Assembly: GCF_008329645.1 (NCBI RefSeq)
Contig: NZ_CP043474.1
Span: 62,001-126,000, forward strand
Source of the DNA: Mycolicibacterium grossiae
Lineage (GTDB): Bacteria > Actinomycetota > Actinomycetes > Mycobacteriales > Mycobacteriaceae
Direction: 5' to 3'
DNA: 64,000 bases
Positions 24,706 to 33,907 of this stretch are shown here, in pieces. Within the stretch, counting starts at the first letter, position 1, and the number at the start of each line of letters is the position of its first letter. The notes beneath the pieces were generated by a model. The model worked only from the letters and a program-made list of their open reading frames with translations, had not been told where the DNA came from and searched no databases. The position numbers and the translations under genes are program-made.

Positions 24706-26199
24706 TCACCCATTCTCGGTGCCGTGGCCGACGGCGTCCACCGCTGCGTCCGCGCGTGTCGCCACGGGTCGGCCGGGAAGCACCACGTGGATGGCCGCGC
24801 CCGGATTCGGCTGGCCCGGCGCCGTGTCCTCGATCCACAGCGTCCCACCATGTTTGAGGACGACCTGCTTGACGATCGCGAGGCCCAGCCCCGAGCCGGG
24901 CATGGCGCGCGCGGGCATCGAGCGGTAGAAGCGCTCGAACACCAGGCCCCGCTCCTCGGGCGGGATGCCCGGACCACGGTCGGCGACCACCAGCTGCGCA
25001 TTCACGGGATCGACCTGGATCAGCCGCACACTCACCGTCGCACCCGGAGGACTCCACTTGGCGGCGTTGTCGAGCAGGTTGAGCACCGCGCGCGACAGGC
25101 CGGCCTGGTCGCCGTACACCTGCCAGCCCTCCGCGACGACGTCGAAGTCGATGTCGTTGCGCCGGCGGCGGGCCCGCTCGAGGCTGTTGTCGATCACCAC
25201 GGACATGTCGACCGGCTCGTGCACGGCGACGCCCTCGTCGTCACGCGTGAGGTCCACCAGGTCACCCACCAGCGTGGAGAGTTCCTCGATCTGGGCGATG
25301 ACGTCGGCGCGCAGTCCGGCCATCTCCTCGTCGGGCAGCCGTGGCGCCCCCGGCGCCATGGCGGCCATGAGCAGCTCGACGTTGGTGCGCAGCGACGTCA
25401 GCGGCGTCCGGAGTTCGTGGCCGGCGTCGGAGACCAGCCGCGCCTGGCGCTCCCGGGACTCGGCGAGCGCACGCAACATCATGTTGAACGCCTCGGTCAG
25501 GCGCGCGAGTTCGTCGCTGCCGTGCACGGGGATCGGCCGGAGGTCGTCGGTGCGCGCGACGCGTTCGGCCGCCTGGGTGAGGCGCGCGACCGGCCGTAGT
25601 CCGGTGCGGGCCACCGTCCCGCCGGCGATCGCCGCCACCGCCATGCCGAGGCCGCCGACGATGAGCAGGATGGTGCCCAGCCGTTTGAGCACCTTGCTGG
25701 TCGGTTCCATGCTCTTGGAGATCAGCAGCGAGCTGCCGTTGTTCAAGTGATAGGCCAGTACGCGCTGGAAGTTGACCGAGCGCAGCGACATGAGGAGTTT
25801 GCCCTCGATGACGTCGCGCTCGGGTTGGCCCAGCGGCAGCGTCTGGCCCTCCTGATTGGCCGTGTAGATGGAGCGCCCCGGGTTGACCAGCATGGCGTTG
25901 ACGTCGGAGTAGGCGGTGCCCTCGATCGCCTTGCCCGGATCGGCGGCCAGCGAGCCGCTCTCGATCAGCAGCCGCGCGCGGCTCTGCAGCTGGGTGTCGA
26001 CCTCCTGGTACAGCGCCCGCGACACCACCACGTACACCGCGACGGCCATCAGCACGACGACCATCGCGACCATCGACATCGCGAGCAGCATCACCCGCCA
26101 GCGCAGCGAGACCGAGCTGGCGTCGTGCAGGGAGTCGCCGTGCTCGGCCGGGGTGGGCAGTCCGAGGCCGAACCGCCGCCGCGAGGTCTTCACACCCAT
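24706..26199 (-). CDS. mprB: sensor histidine kinase MprB
   Basis: A 497-aa membrane kinase. Two membrane helices (about residues 37-59 and 175-195) flank an extracytoplasmic sensor. A HAMP segment follows, then the H-box SDAGHELRTPLTSLRTN (phosphorylated His), N-box NLLDNAAKWSPPG, and ATP-lid motifs DRGPGIP and GSGLGLAIV. It pairs with MprA, responding to envelope stress and detergents. The ATG shares its A with the last base of the mprA stop (TGATG), so translation is coupled. Confidence 0.97.
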   Translation of the reverse strand: MGVKTSRRRFGLGLPTPAEHGDSLHDASSVSLRWRVMLLAMSMVAMVVVLMAVAVYVVVSRALYQEVDTQLQSRARLLIESGSLAADPGKAIEGTAYSDVNAMLVNPGRSIYTANQEGQTLPLGQPERDVIEGKLLMSLRSVNFQRVLAYHLNNGSSLLISKSMEPTSKVLKRLGTILLIVGGLGMAVAAIAGGTVARTGLRPVARLTQAAERVARTDDLRPIPVHGSDELARLTEAFNMMLRALAESRERQARLVSDAGHELRTPLTSLRTNVELLMAAMAPGAPRLPDEEMAGLRADVIAQIEELSTLVGDLVDLTRDDEGVAVHEPVDMSVVIDNSLERARRRRNDIDFDVVAEGWQVYGDQAGLSRAVLNLLDNAAKWSPPGATVSVRLIQVDPVNAQLVVADRGPGIPPEERGLVFERFYRSMPARAMPGSGLGLAIVKQVVLKHGGTLWIEDTAPGQPNPGAAIHVVLPGRPVATRADAAVDAVGHGTENG

Positions 26200-26891
26200 C
26201 AGGGCGGCGTCTCGCGCAGCACGTAACCCACGCCGCGCACGGTGTGGATCAGGCGCGGCTCCCCTTCGGCCTCGGTTTTACGACGCAGGTATCCGACGTA
26301 GACCTCGAGCGCGTTGCCCGACGTCGGGAAGTCGAAGCCCCAGACCTCCTCGAGGATGCGGCTGCGGGTGAGCACGCGGCGGGGATTGGCGATCAGCATC
26401 TCCAGCAGCGAGAACTCGGTGCGGGTCAGGCTGATCGGGCGTTCGCCGCGCATGACCTCACGGGTCACCGGGTCGAGGCTGAGGTCGGAGAACCGCAGGG
26501 CCACCGACTCGGACGGCTCGTCGGGCGAGGTGCGGCGCAGCAGCGCCCGCATCCGGGCGAGCAACTCCTCCAGGGCGAACGGCTTGGGAAGGTAGTCGTC
26601 GGCGCCGGCGTCGAGGCCGGCGACGCGCTCGGACACCGAGTCGCGGGCGGTCAGCACCAGGATCGGCAGGTCGTCACCCGTGCTGCGGAGTCGGCGACAG
26701 ACTTCGAGGCCGTCGAGACGCGGCATCATCACGTCGAGGACCACCGCATCCGGGCGGTCGTTGGTGATGGATTCGAGGGCTTCGACGCCGTCCTGCGCCA
26801 GGTCGACGGAGTAGCCGTTGAACGACAGCGACCGGCGCAGGGATTCGCGCACGGCGCGGTCGTCGTCGACAACCAGTATTCGCACAGGCAC
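26199..26891 (-). CDS. mprA: response regulator MprA (OmpR family)
   Basis: A 230-aa regulator. The receiver domain has acidic pocket VVDDD, phospho-acceptor Asp in [11 protein letters not shown] (about residue 50), and Lys in DYLPKPF. The C-terminal OmpR-type winged helix contains [20 protein letters not shown] and [18 protein letters not shown] start; a second in-frame GTG two codons later is equally placed to begin RILVVDDD. It is almost identical to M. tuberculosis MprA over most of its length. A direct repeat of the MprA-box form lies just upstream, consistent with autoregulation. Confidence 0.97.
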   Translation of the reverse strand: MPVRILVVDDDRAVRESLRRSLSFNGYSVDLAQDGVEALESITNDRPDAVVLDVMMPRLDGLEVCRRLRSTGDDLPILVLTARDSVSERVAGLDAGADDYLPKPFALEELLARMRALLRRTSPDEPSESVALRFSDLSLDPVTREVMRGERPISLTRTEFSLLEMLIANPRRVLTRSRILEEVWGFDFPTSGNALEVYVGYLRRKTEAEGEPRLIHTVRGVGYVLRETPP

Positions 26892-26907
26892 AGTCTCAAC
26901 CCCTCGT

Positions 26908-26926
26908 CTGAGAGGGGGCTGAGAGG
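26908..26926. promoter_or_regulatory. MprA-box-like direct repeat upstream of mprA
   Basis: A perfect pair CTGAGAGG-(GGG)-CTGAGAGG on the plus strand, 16 bases before the mprA GTG. Published MprA sites are described as two loosely conserved 8-bp direct repeats; here both halves are identical, fitting the known autoregulation of mprA. Confidence 0.78.
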
Positions 26927-26942
26927 CGCGCCGCGGGAATGG

Positions 26943-27116
26943 TTAGCGGCGGTCCAGGTCGATCAGGCCCAGACGGGCGGCCTTGAGCAGGCGACGCGGC
27001 ACCTTGTGCTGCTGGCCGGCGACCGACACGCTGACGAGACCGGTTTCCTTGGCCTTCCACTGCGCGCGCCGGCTACGGGTGTTCGCGCGCGACATCCTGC
27101 GCTTGGGCACAGCCAT
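26943..27116 (-). CDS. rpmF: 50S ribosomal protein L32
   Basis: A 57-aa basic protein beginning [20 protein letters not shown], the L32 signature. It lacks the four-Cys zinc ribbon, so it is the zinc-independent (C-minus) form. ATG with AAGGAGATG upstream; the long frame extending further 5' is out of family. It lies upstream of mprA on the same strand, as in M. tuberculosis. Confidence 0.97.
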   Translation of the reverse strand: MAVPKRRMSRANTRSRRAQWKAKETGLVSVSVAGQQHKVPRRLLKAARLGLIDLDRR

Positions 27117-27266
27117 GACGAGCATCTCCTTGATCAGGGGTGTTGCCGCGTACACGACAGCGGCCAACGGTTGCGTCTCAGGATAGCGGTGAGCAGCGTC
27201 GTCGCCAAAACCGGCGCCGTCGGCCACGGGCGCTGCCCGACGGCGCCGACACTCCCGCGACACCCC

Positions 27267-27311
27267 TTGACTCGTTACCGGTGGTATCGGCTAACGTACC
27301 GCCCTACCGGT
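27267..27311 (+). promoter_or_regulatory. promoter and candidate operator of the AtuA-FadE-Acc operon
   Basis: TTGACT and TAACGT, 19 bases apart, could be -35 and -10. Two direct copies of TACCGGT(T)GG(T) lie 29 bases apart, one between the hexamers and one just downstream, a layout that would suit a repressor. No regulator gene is adjacent. Confidence 0.4.
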
Positions 27312-27343
27312 TGGTTGAACCGTCGACGTCGATGGGAGCGTGG

Positions 27344-29074
27344 GTGTCCGCAGGGCAGAACGGCACCGGGGCACGTCCCGGACCAGTGCGGATCGGCAAT
27401 TGCTCGGGCTTCTACGGCGACCGGCACGCCGCGATGCGCGAGATGCTCTCCGGCGGCGAGCTGGACTACCTGACCGGCGACTACCTCGCCGAGCTGACCA
27501 TGCTCATCCTCGCCCGCGACCGCGCCAAGTCCCCCGACCGCGGCTACGCCAAGACGTTCCTCACCCAGCTCGAGGACGCGCTCGGGCTGGCGCTCGAGCG
27601 CGGCGTCCGGATCGTGGCCAACGCCGGCGGACTCAACTCCGCCGGGCTCGCGACCGCGGTGCGCGCGCTGGCCGAGCGGCTGGGCCTCGACGTCACCGTG
27701 GCGCACGTCGAGGGCGACGACCTCGTCGCGCGGGCGGACGAGCTGGGCTTCGGTCCGGTCCTCGCCGCCAACGCCTACCTGGGCGCCTGGGGCATCGTCG
27801 ACTGCCTGAACGCCGGAGCCGACGTGGTCGTCACGGGCCGCGTCACCGACGCGTCGGTGATCGTCGGTCCCGCCGCCCACCACTTCGGCTGGTCGGCCAC
27901 CGACTACGACGCACTGGCCGGCGCCGTCGCGGCGGGCCACGTGATCGAGTGCGGCACCCAGGCCACCGGCGGCAACTTCGCGTTCTTCACCGAGGTGCCC
28001 GACCTGCTGCACGCCGGGTTCCCGTTCGCCGAGATCGACGCCGACGGATCGTCGGTGATCACCAAGCACCCCGGCACCGGCGGGCTGGTCGACGTCGACA
28101 CCGTCACCGCGCAGCTGCTCTACGAGATCGGCGGCGCGCGCTACGCGAATCCCGACGTGACGCTGCGCCTCGACAGCGTGGCCCTGAGCCAGGAGGGCCC
28201 CGACCGGGTGCGGATCGGCGGCGTCCGGGGCGAGGCGCCGCCGCCGACGCTGAAGGTCTCGCTGAACTTTGTCGGCGGGTTCCGCAACGCGATGACCTTC
28301 GTGCTCACCGGCCTCGACGTCGACGCGAAGGCCGACCTGGTGCGGCGCCAGCTCGAGGCGTCGCTGCGCACCCGTCCCGCCGAGCTGGAGTGGACGCTGG
28401 CCCGCACCGACCATCCCGACGCGGACACCGAGGAGGCCGCCAGCGCACTGCTGCGCTGCGTGGTGCGCGACGCCGATCCCGCGGTGGTGGGACGCCAGTT
28501 CTCCTCCGCCGCCGTCGAACTCGCGCTGGCCAGCTACCCCGGCTTCACCACCACGGCGCCACCCGCCGACGGCCAGGTGTACGGCGTGTTCACGCCCGGC
28601 TGGGTCGACGCAGCCGCGGTGCCGCACGTCGCGGTGCATCCCGACGGCACCCGCGTCGACGTGCCGCCGGCCGCCGACACGCGCGCGCTCGCACCGGTCG
28701 ACGAACCCGACCTGCCGCCCGCGCCGCCGGCCGGGCCCACCCGCCGGGTGCCGCTGGGCACCATCGCCGGCGCACGCAGTGGCGACAAGGGCGGTGATGC
28801 CAACGTCGGCGTGTGGGTCCGCGAGCCGGAGCACTGGCCGTGGCTGGTGCACGCACTGACCGTCGACCGGCTGCGCGAACTGCTGCCGGAGACCGCGGAT
28901 CTCACCATCACCCGGCACGTGCTGCCCAACCTGCGCGCCGTCAACTTCGTCATCGAGGGCATCCTCGGGCGCGGCGTGGCCCATCAGGCGCGCTTCGACC
29001 CGCAAGCCAAGGGGCTCGGCGAATGGCTGCGCGCCCGACACGTCGACGTCCCGGAAGGACTGTTTCGGACATGA
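27344..29074 (+). CDS. AtuA-like acyclic terpene utilisation family protein (DUF1446, Rv0976c-like)
   Basis: A 576-aa protein. The N-terminal DUF1446 domain starts RIGNCSGFYGDRHAAMREM and contains GADVVVTGRVTDASVIVGPA, and the C-terminal AtuA-type domain carries GTIAGARSGDKGGDANVGVW. The family is required for citronellol/geraniol degradation in Pseudomonas, though its reaction is unknown. GTG start with GGGAG 5 bases upstream; an ATG four codons earlier has no Shine-Dalgarno. It heads a six-gene operon with two acyl-CoA dehydrogenases and a biotin carboxylase pair, so a role in branched or isoprenoid acyl-CoA breakdown is likely. Confidence 0.85.
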   Translation: MSAGQNGTGARPGPVRIGNCSGFYGDRHAAMREMLSGGELDYLTGDYLAELTMLILARDRAKSPDRGYAKTFLTQLEDALGLALERGVRIVANAGGLNSAGLATAVRALAERLGLDVTVAHVEGDDLVARADELGFGPVLAANAYLGAWGIVDCLNAGADVVVTGRVTDASVIVGPAAHHFGWSATDYDALAGAVAAGHVIECGTQATGGNFAFFTEVPDLLHAGFPFAEIDADGSSVITKHPGTGGLVDVDTVTAQLLYEIGGARYANPDVTLRLDSVALSQEGPDRVRIGGVRGEAPPPTLKVSLNFVGGFRNAMTFVLTGLDVDAKADLVRRQLEASLRTRPAELEWTLARTDHPDADTEEAASALLRCVVRDADPAVVGRQFSSAAVELALASYPGFTTTAPPADGQVYGVFTPGWVDAAAVPHVAVHPDGTRVDVPPAADTRALAPVDEPDLPPAPPAGPTRRVPLGTIAGARSGDKGGDANVGVWVREPEHWPWLVHALTVDRLRELLPETADLTITRHVLPNLRAVNFVIEGILGRGVAHQARFDPQAKGLGEWLRARHVDVPEGLFRT

Positions 29075-30219
29075 GCATCTGGACCACCCCCGAACGCGAG
29101 TCGCTGCGCAAGACGGTGCGCACCTTCGCCGAACGCGAGATCCTCCCCCACGTCGACGAGTGGGAGCGCGCCGGCGAACTGCCGCGCTCGCTGCACGTCG
29201 CGGCCGGCGAGGCCGGGCTGCTGGGCGCCAACCACCCCGAGGAGGTCGGCGGCGGGGGCGGCGACGGCGCGGACGCCGTGGTGATCTGCGAGGAGCTGCA
29301 TCAGGCCGGCGTGCCCGGCGGCGTCTTCGCCTCGCTGTTCACCTGTGGCATCGCGCTGCCGCACATGATCGCCTCCGGCGACGAGCGGCTGATCGACACC
29401 TATGTGCGACCCACGCTGCGCGGCGAGAAGATCGGCTCGCTGGCCATCACCGAACCGGGCGGCGGCTCCGACGTCGGGCACCTCACCACCCGCGCCGACC
29501 GCGACGGCGACCACTTCGTCCTCAACGGCGCCAAGACCTACATCACCTCCGGCGTGCGGGCCGACTTCGTGGTGACCGCCGTCCGCACCGGCGGCCCCGG
29601 CGCGGCCGGGGTGTCGCTCGTCGTGGTCGACAAGGGCACGCCCGGCTTCACGGTGAGCCGCAAGCTGGAGAAGATGGGCTGGCGGTCCTCGGACACCGCC
29701 GAGCTGTCCTACGTCGACGTCCGCGTGCCGGTCGAGAACCTCGTCGGCGCGGAGAACAGCGGCTTCTTCCAGATCGCCAGCGCCTTCGTCTCCGAGCGCG
29801 TCGGTCTGGCCGCGCAGGCGTACGCCAGCGCGAAACGCTGCCTGGACATCACCGTGCAGTGGTGCCGTGACCGGGAGACCTTCGGCCGGCCGCTGATCTC
29901 ACGGCAGTCGGTGCAGAACACCCTCGCCGAGATGGCCCGCCGGATCGACGTCGCCCGCGTCTACACCCACGCCCTGGTCGAACGTCAGCTCGCCGGCGAG
30001 ACCAACCTCATCACCGAGGTGTGCTTCGCCAAGAACACCGCCGTCGAGGCCGGCGAGTGGGTGGCCAACCAGGCCGTCCAGTTGTTCGGCGGCATGGGGT
30101 ACATGGCCGAATCCGAGGTCGAGCGGCAGTACCGCGACATGCGCATCATCGGCATCGGCGGCGGCACCACCGAGATCATGACCGCGCTGGCGGCCAAGAC
30201 GCTGGGGTACCAGGCGTGA
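29071..30219 (+). CDS. fadE13: acyl-CoA dehydrogenase (FadE13-like)
   Basis: A 382-aa FAD enzyme introducing the alpha-beta double bond in acyl-CoA. The ATG overlaps the previous stop as ATGA. FAD/substrate motifs are SLAITEPGGGSDVGHL (about residues 127-142), FVLNGAKTYITSGVRAD, RETFGRPLISRQSVQN and the C-terminal QLFGGMGYMAESEVERQYRD. The active-site base is probably the Glu of GGGTTEIM. Followed by accD2 with a 4-base overlap. Confidence 0.94.
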   Translation: MSIWTTPERESLRKTVRTFAEREILPHVDEWERAGELPRSLHVAAGEAGLLGANHPEEVGGGGGDGADAVVICEELHQAGVPGGVFASLFTCGIALPHMIASGDERLIDTYVRPTLRGEKIGSLAITEPGGGSDVGHLTTRADRDGDHFVLNGAKTYITSGVRADFVVTAVRTGGPGAAGVSLVVVDKGTPGFTVSRKLEKMGWRSSDTAELSYVDVRVPVENLVGAENSGFFQIASAFVSERVGLAAQAYASAKRCLDITVQWCRDRETFGRPLISRQSVQNTLAEMARRIDVARVYTHALVERQLAGETNLITEVCFAKNTAVEAGEWVANQAVQLFGGMGYMAESEVERQYRDMRIIGIGGGTTEIMTALAAKTLGYQA

Positions 30220-31811
30220 CCGCGCTGCGGTCGGTGCTCGACACCGCCTCCCCCGCCTTCACCGAGGCCGCCGAGGTGATGGCGGCCAAGCTGGCCGACC
30301 TGGAGACCGAACACGCCAAGGCGCTGGCCGGCGGCGGCGCCAAGTACGTCGACCGGCACCACGCGCGCGGCAAGCTGACCGCCCGGGAACGCGTCGAGCT
30401 GCTCGTCGACCCGGACTCCCCATTCCTCGAGCTGAGCCCGCTGGCGGCGTGGGGCAGCGACTTCACCGTCGGCGCCAGCGTCGTCGTCGGCATCGGCGTG
30501 GTCGAGGGCGTCGAGTGCCTGATCGTGTCGAACGACCCGACGGTCAAGGGCGGCACCAGCAATCCGTGGACGCTCAAGAAGATCCTGCGCGGCAACCAGA
30601 TCGCCCGGGAGAACCGCCTTCCGGTGATCTCGCTCGTCGAATCCGGCGGTGCGGACCTGCCGACGCAGAAGGAGATCTTCATCCCGGGCGGCCGGATGTT
30701 CCGCGACCTGACGCAACTGTCGGCGGCCGGCATCCCGACCATCGCGCTGGTGTTCGGCAACTCCACCGCGGGTGGCGCCTACATCCCCGGCATGAGCGAC
30801 CACGTCGTGATGATCAAGGAACGCTCCAAGGTGTTCCTGGCCGGACCCCCACTGGTCAAGATGGCCACCGGCGAGGAGTCCGACGACGAGTCGCTCGGCG
30901 GCGCCGAGATGCACGCGCGCGTCTCGGGTCTCGGTGACTACTTCGCCGTCGACGAACTCGACGCGATCCGCATCGGCCGGCGCATCGTCGCACGGCTGAA
31001 CTGGCACAAGCAGGGGCCGACGCCGGCGCCGGTGCGCGCGCCGCTGTTCGATCCCGAGGAACTGATCGGCATCGTGCCCGCCGACCTGCGCATCCCGTTC
31101 GACCCCCGCGACGTCATCGCCCGGATCGTCGACGGGTCGGATTTCGACGAGTTCAAGCCGCTCTACGGCGGCTCGCTGGTGACCGGGTGGGCGCGATTGC
31201 ACGGGTATCCGATCGGCATCCTGGCCAACGCCCGCGGGGTGCTGTTCAGCGAGGAGTCGCAGAAGGCCACCCAGTTCATCCAGCTGGCGAACCGCTCGGA
31301 CACACCACTGTTGTTCCTGCACAACACCACCGGCTACATGGTGGGCCGCCAGTACGAGGAAGGCGGCATGATCAAGCACGGCTCGATGATGATCAACGCC
31401 GTCTCGAACTCGACGGTGCCGCACATCTCGCTGCTGATCGGCGCCTCCTACGGCGCGGGCCACTACGGCATGTGCGGCCGGGCCTACGACCCGCGATTCC
31501 TGTTCGCCTGGCCGAGTTCGAAGTCGGCGGTCATGGGCGGCACGCAGCTCGCGGGCGTGCTGTCGATCGTCAGCCGGGCGGCCGCCGAGGCGCGCGGGCA
31601 GGAAGTCGACGAGGACGCCGACGCCGCACTGCGCGCGGCCGTCGAGGCACAGATCGAAGCCGAGTCGCTGCCGACGTTCCTGTCCGGCCGGCTCTACGAC
31701 GACGGCGTGATCGACCCGCGCGACACCCGGACGGTGCTCGGCCTGTGCCTGTCCGCCATCGCCAGCGGTCCGATCGAAGGGACGTCGAACTTCGGCGTCT
31801 TCCGGATGTGA
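30216..31811 (+). CDS. accD2: acyl-CoA carboxylase beta (carboxyltransferase) subunit AccD2-like
   Basis: A 531-aa carboxyltransferase of the methylcrotonyl/geranyl-CoA carboxylase type. Seen: ARGKLTARERVELLVDPDSP near the start, the first oxyanion region FGNSTAGGAYIPGMSDHVV (about residues 184-203), and in the second half LFLHNTTGYMVGRQYEEGG and SYGAGHYGMCGRAYDPRFLF. The intact MCC-like MVGRQYE block argues for a branched enoyl-CoA substrate rather than acetyl- or propionyl-CoA. GTG start overlapping the fadE13 stop. Partner of the biotin subunit downstream. Confidence 0.93.
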   Translation: MTALRSVLDTASPAFTEAAEVMAAKLADLETEHAKALAGGGAKYVDRHHARGKLTARERVELLVDPDSPFLELSPLAAWGSDFTVGASVVVGIGVVEGVECLIVSNDPTVKGGTSNPWTLKKILRGNQIARENRLPVISLVESGGADLPTQKEIFIPGGRMFRDLTQLSAAGIPTIALVFGNSTAGGAYIPGMSDHVVMIKERSKVFLAGPPLVKMATGEESDDESLGGAEMHARVSGLGDYFAVDELDAIRIGRRIVARLNWHKQGPTPAPVRAPLFDPEELIGIVPADLRIPFDPRDVIARIVDGSDFDEFKPLYGGSLVTGWARLHGYPIGILANARGVLFSEESQKATQFIQLANRSDTPLLFLHNTTGYMVGRQYEEGGMIKHGSMMINAVSNSTVPHISLLIGASYGAGHYGMCGRAYDPRFLFAWPSSKSAVMGGTQLAGVLSIVSRAAAEARGQEVDEDADAALRAAVEAQIEAESLPTFLSGRLYDDGVIDPRDTRTVLGLCLSAIASGPIEGTSNFGVFRM

Positions 31812-31821
31812 GTGCCCCGGT

Positions 31822-31870
31822 GATTTCGGCGCGCTTTCATTCGGTCAGCGGCGGTTACCGCGCCGAAATC
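31822..31870. promoter_or_regulatory. perfect inverted repeat between accD2 and accA2
   Basis: Arms GATTTCGGCGCG and CGCGCCGAAATC (12 bp, perfect) with a 25-base spacer, in the only sizeable gap of the operon. The right arm ends 17 bases before the accA2 ATG, just before its GAGAAAGG Shine-Dalgarno. It may be an RNA hairpin that tunes the ratio of the subunits, protects an mRNA end, or is an operator. Confidence 0.6.
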
Positions 31871-31887
31871 GCGAGAAAGGTGACCCG

Positions 31888-33843
31888 ATGATCGCCAAGG
31901 TGTTGGTGGCGAACCGCGGCGAGATCGCCCGCCGCGTGTTCAGCACGTGCCGCCGGCTCGGCATCGGCACGGTCGCGGTGTACACCGAGCCCGATGCGGC
32001 CAGCCCGCACGTGGCCGAGGCCGACGACCGCGTCCGGCTCGAGGGCCGCAACGGCTACCTCGACGCAGCGCAGCTGATCGCCGCGGCGACGGCCGCCGGG
32101 GCCGACGCGGTACATCCCGGCTACGGATTCCTCTCGGAGAACGCCGAATTCGCGGCGGCGGTGCAGGCCGCGGGGTTGACCTGGATCGGCCCGCCCGTGC
32201 CGGCCGTCCAGGCCATGGGCAGCAAGATCGAGGCCAAGAAGATGATGGCCGCGGCCGACGTGCCGGTGCTCGCCGAACTGGACCCCGAGACCGTCACCGC
32301 CGACCAGCTGCCGGTGCTCATCAAGGCCTCGGCGGGCGGCGGCGGACGCGGCATGCGCGTGGTGCACGACCTCGCCGAACTGCCCGGGCAGGTCGAGGCC
32401 GCACGCCGCGAGGCGCAGTCGGCGTTCGGAGACCCGACGGTGTTCTGCGAGCGGTACCTCGCGGCGGGTCACCACGTCGAGGTGCAGGTGATGGCCGACG
32501 CGCACGGCACGGTGTGGGCCGTCGGCGAGCGCGAGTGCTCGATTCAGCGCCGCCACCAGAAGATCGTCGAGGAGGCGCCGTCGCCGCTCGTCGAGCGCAC
32601 CCTCGGCATGCGCGAGAAGCTGTTCGAGGCGGCACGGCTGGCGGCCCGGGCGATCGACTACACCGGTGCGGGCACCGTCGAGTTCATGGCCTCCGACTCG
32701 GGGGACTTCTTCTTCCTGGAGATGAACACCCGGCTGCAGGTCGAACACCCGGTCACCGAGGAGACCACCGGCCTGGACCTCGTCGCGCTGCAACTCGAGG
32801 TCGCCGACGGCGCCCGCCTGGCCCCCGAACCGCCTCCGGCGCACGGCCATTCGATCGAGGTCCGGCTGTACGCCGAGGATCCCGCGAAGGACTGGCAGCC
32901 CCAGGCCGGTCCGGTGCATCGCTTCGACGTCCCCACGGCCCGGGCGGAGTTCACCACCCTGGGGACCGTGGGCGTGCGCGTCGACACCGGCGTGGTCGAC
33001 GGGTCGGAGGTGTCGATCTTCTACGACCCGATGCTGGCCAAGGTCATCTCCTACGCGCCGACCCGCCGGCAGGCCGCGGCGGTGCTGGCCGACGCGCTGA
33101 CGCGTACCCGGCTTCACGGCATCACCACCAATCGCGACCTGCTGGTGAACGTGCTGCGCCACCCGGCGTTCCTCGACGGCGCGACCGACACCGCCTTCTT
33201 CGACACGCACGGGCTGGCGACGCTCGCGGCGCCGGTGGCCGCCCCGAACGCGACGCGACTGGCCGCGGTGGCCGCGGCACTGGCCGACGCCGCGCACAAC
33301 CGTGGCAGCGCAACGGCACTCGGCGGCCTGCCGAGCGGCTGGCGCAATCTCGCGTCGGGGTATCAGGTGAAGCGCTATGCCGACGCGTCGGGTGACGACG
33401 TCGAGGTCCGGTATCGCTTCACCCGCGGTCGCCTCGACCTGCCCGACGATCCCGACGTCACCCTGGTGCACGCGTCGCCGCAGACGGTGGTGCTCGCCGT
33501 CGGCGGCGTCGAGCGCGCATTCCACGTCGCGACCTACGGCGCGACGTCCTTCGTCGACGGTCCGCTGGGGGCGGTGCGCCTCGCGGTGCAGCCGCGCTTC
33601 GGCGATCCGGACGCGGCCGTGGCGCAGGGTTCGCTGCTGGCGCCGATGCCGGGGTCGGTGGTCCGCGTCGGCGCCGCCGTCGGCGACCGCGTGACGGCGG
33701 GCCAGCCGCTCATCTGGCTGGAGGCCATGAAGATGGAGCACACCATCGCCGCGCCGGGTGACGGCGTGCTCGCCGAACTGAACGTCGGCGCCGGCCAGCA
33801 GGTCGACGTCGGCACCGTCCTCGCCCGCGTCGAGGACGCGTGA
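31888..33843 (+). CDS. accA2: acyl-CoA carboxylase alpha subunit AccA2-like (biotin carboxylase plus BCCP)
   Basis: A 651-aa protein. The biotin carboxylase domain begins KVLVANRGEIARRVFSTCRR, contains HPGYGFLSEN, the glycine-rich ATP loop KASAGGGGRGMRVV, and FFFLEMNTRLQVEHPVTE. The C-terminal biotinyl domain has the acceptor Lys615 in EAMKMEH. Together with AccD2 it forms a complete biotin-dependent carboxylase. ATG start with GAGAAAGG upstream. Confidence 0.95.
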   Translation: MIAKVLVANRGEIARRVFSTCRRLGIGTVAVYTEPDAASPHVAEADDRVRLEGRNGYLDAAQLIAAATAAGADAVHPGYGFLSENAEFAAAVQAAGLTWIGPPVPAVQAMGSKIEAKKMMAAADVPVLAELDPETVTADQLPVLIKASAGGGGRGMRVVHDLAELPGQVEAARREAQSAFGDPTVFCERYLAAGHHVEVQVMADAHGTVWAVGERECSIQRRHQKIVEEAPSPLVERTLGMREKLFEAARLAARAIDYTGAGTVEFMASDSGDFFFLEMNTRLQVEHPVTEETTGLDLVALQLEVADGARLAPEPPPAHGHSIEVRLYAEDPAKDWQPQAGPVHRFDVPTARAEFTTLGTVGVRVDTGVVDGSEVSIFYDPMLAKVISYAPTRRQAAAVLADALTRTRLHGITTNRDLLVNVLRHPAFLDGATDTAFFDTHGLATLAAPVAAPNATRLAAVAAALADAAHNRGSATALGGLPSGWRNLASGYQVKRYADASGDDVEVRYRFTRGRLDLPDDPDVTLVHASPQTVVLAVGGVERAFHVATYGATSFVDGPLGAVRLAVQPRFGDPDAAVAQGSLLAPMPGSVVRVGAAVGDRVTAGQPLIWLEAMKMEHTIAAPGDGVLAELNVGAGQQVDVGTVLARVEDA

Positions 33844-33907
33844 CCCCCACACCCGAACCACACCTGAACCCGTACCCGAACACACGCCTGAACCACGAGG
33901 AGAAACG

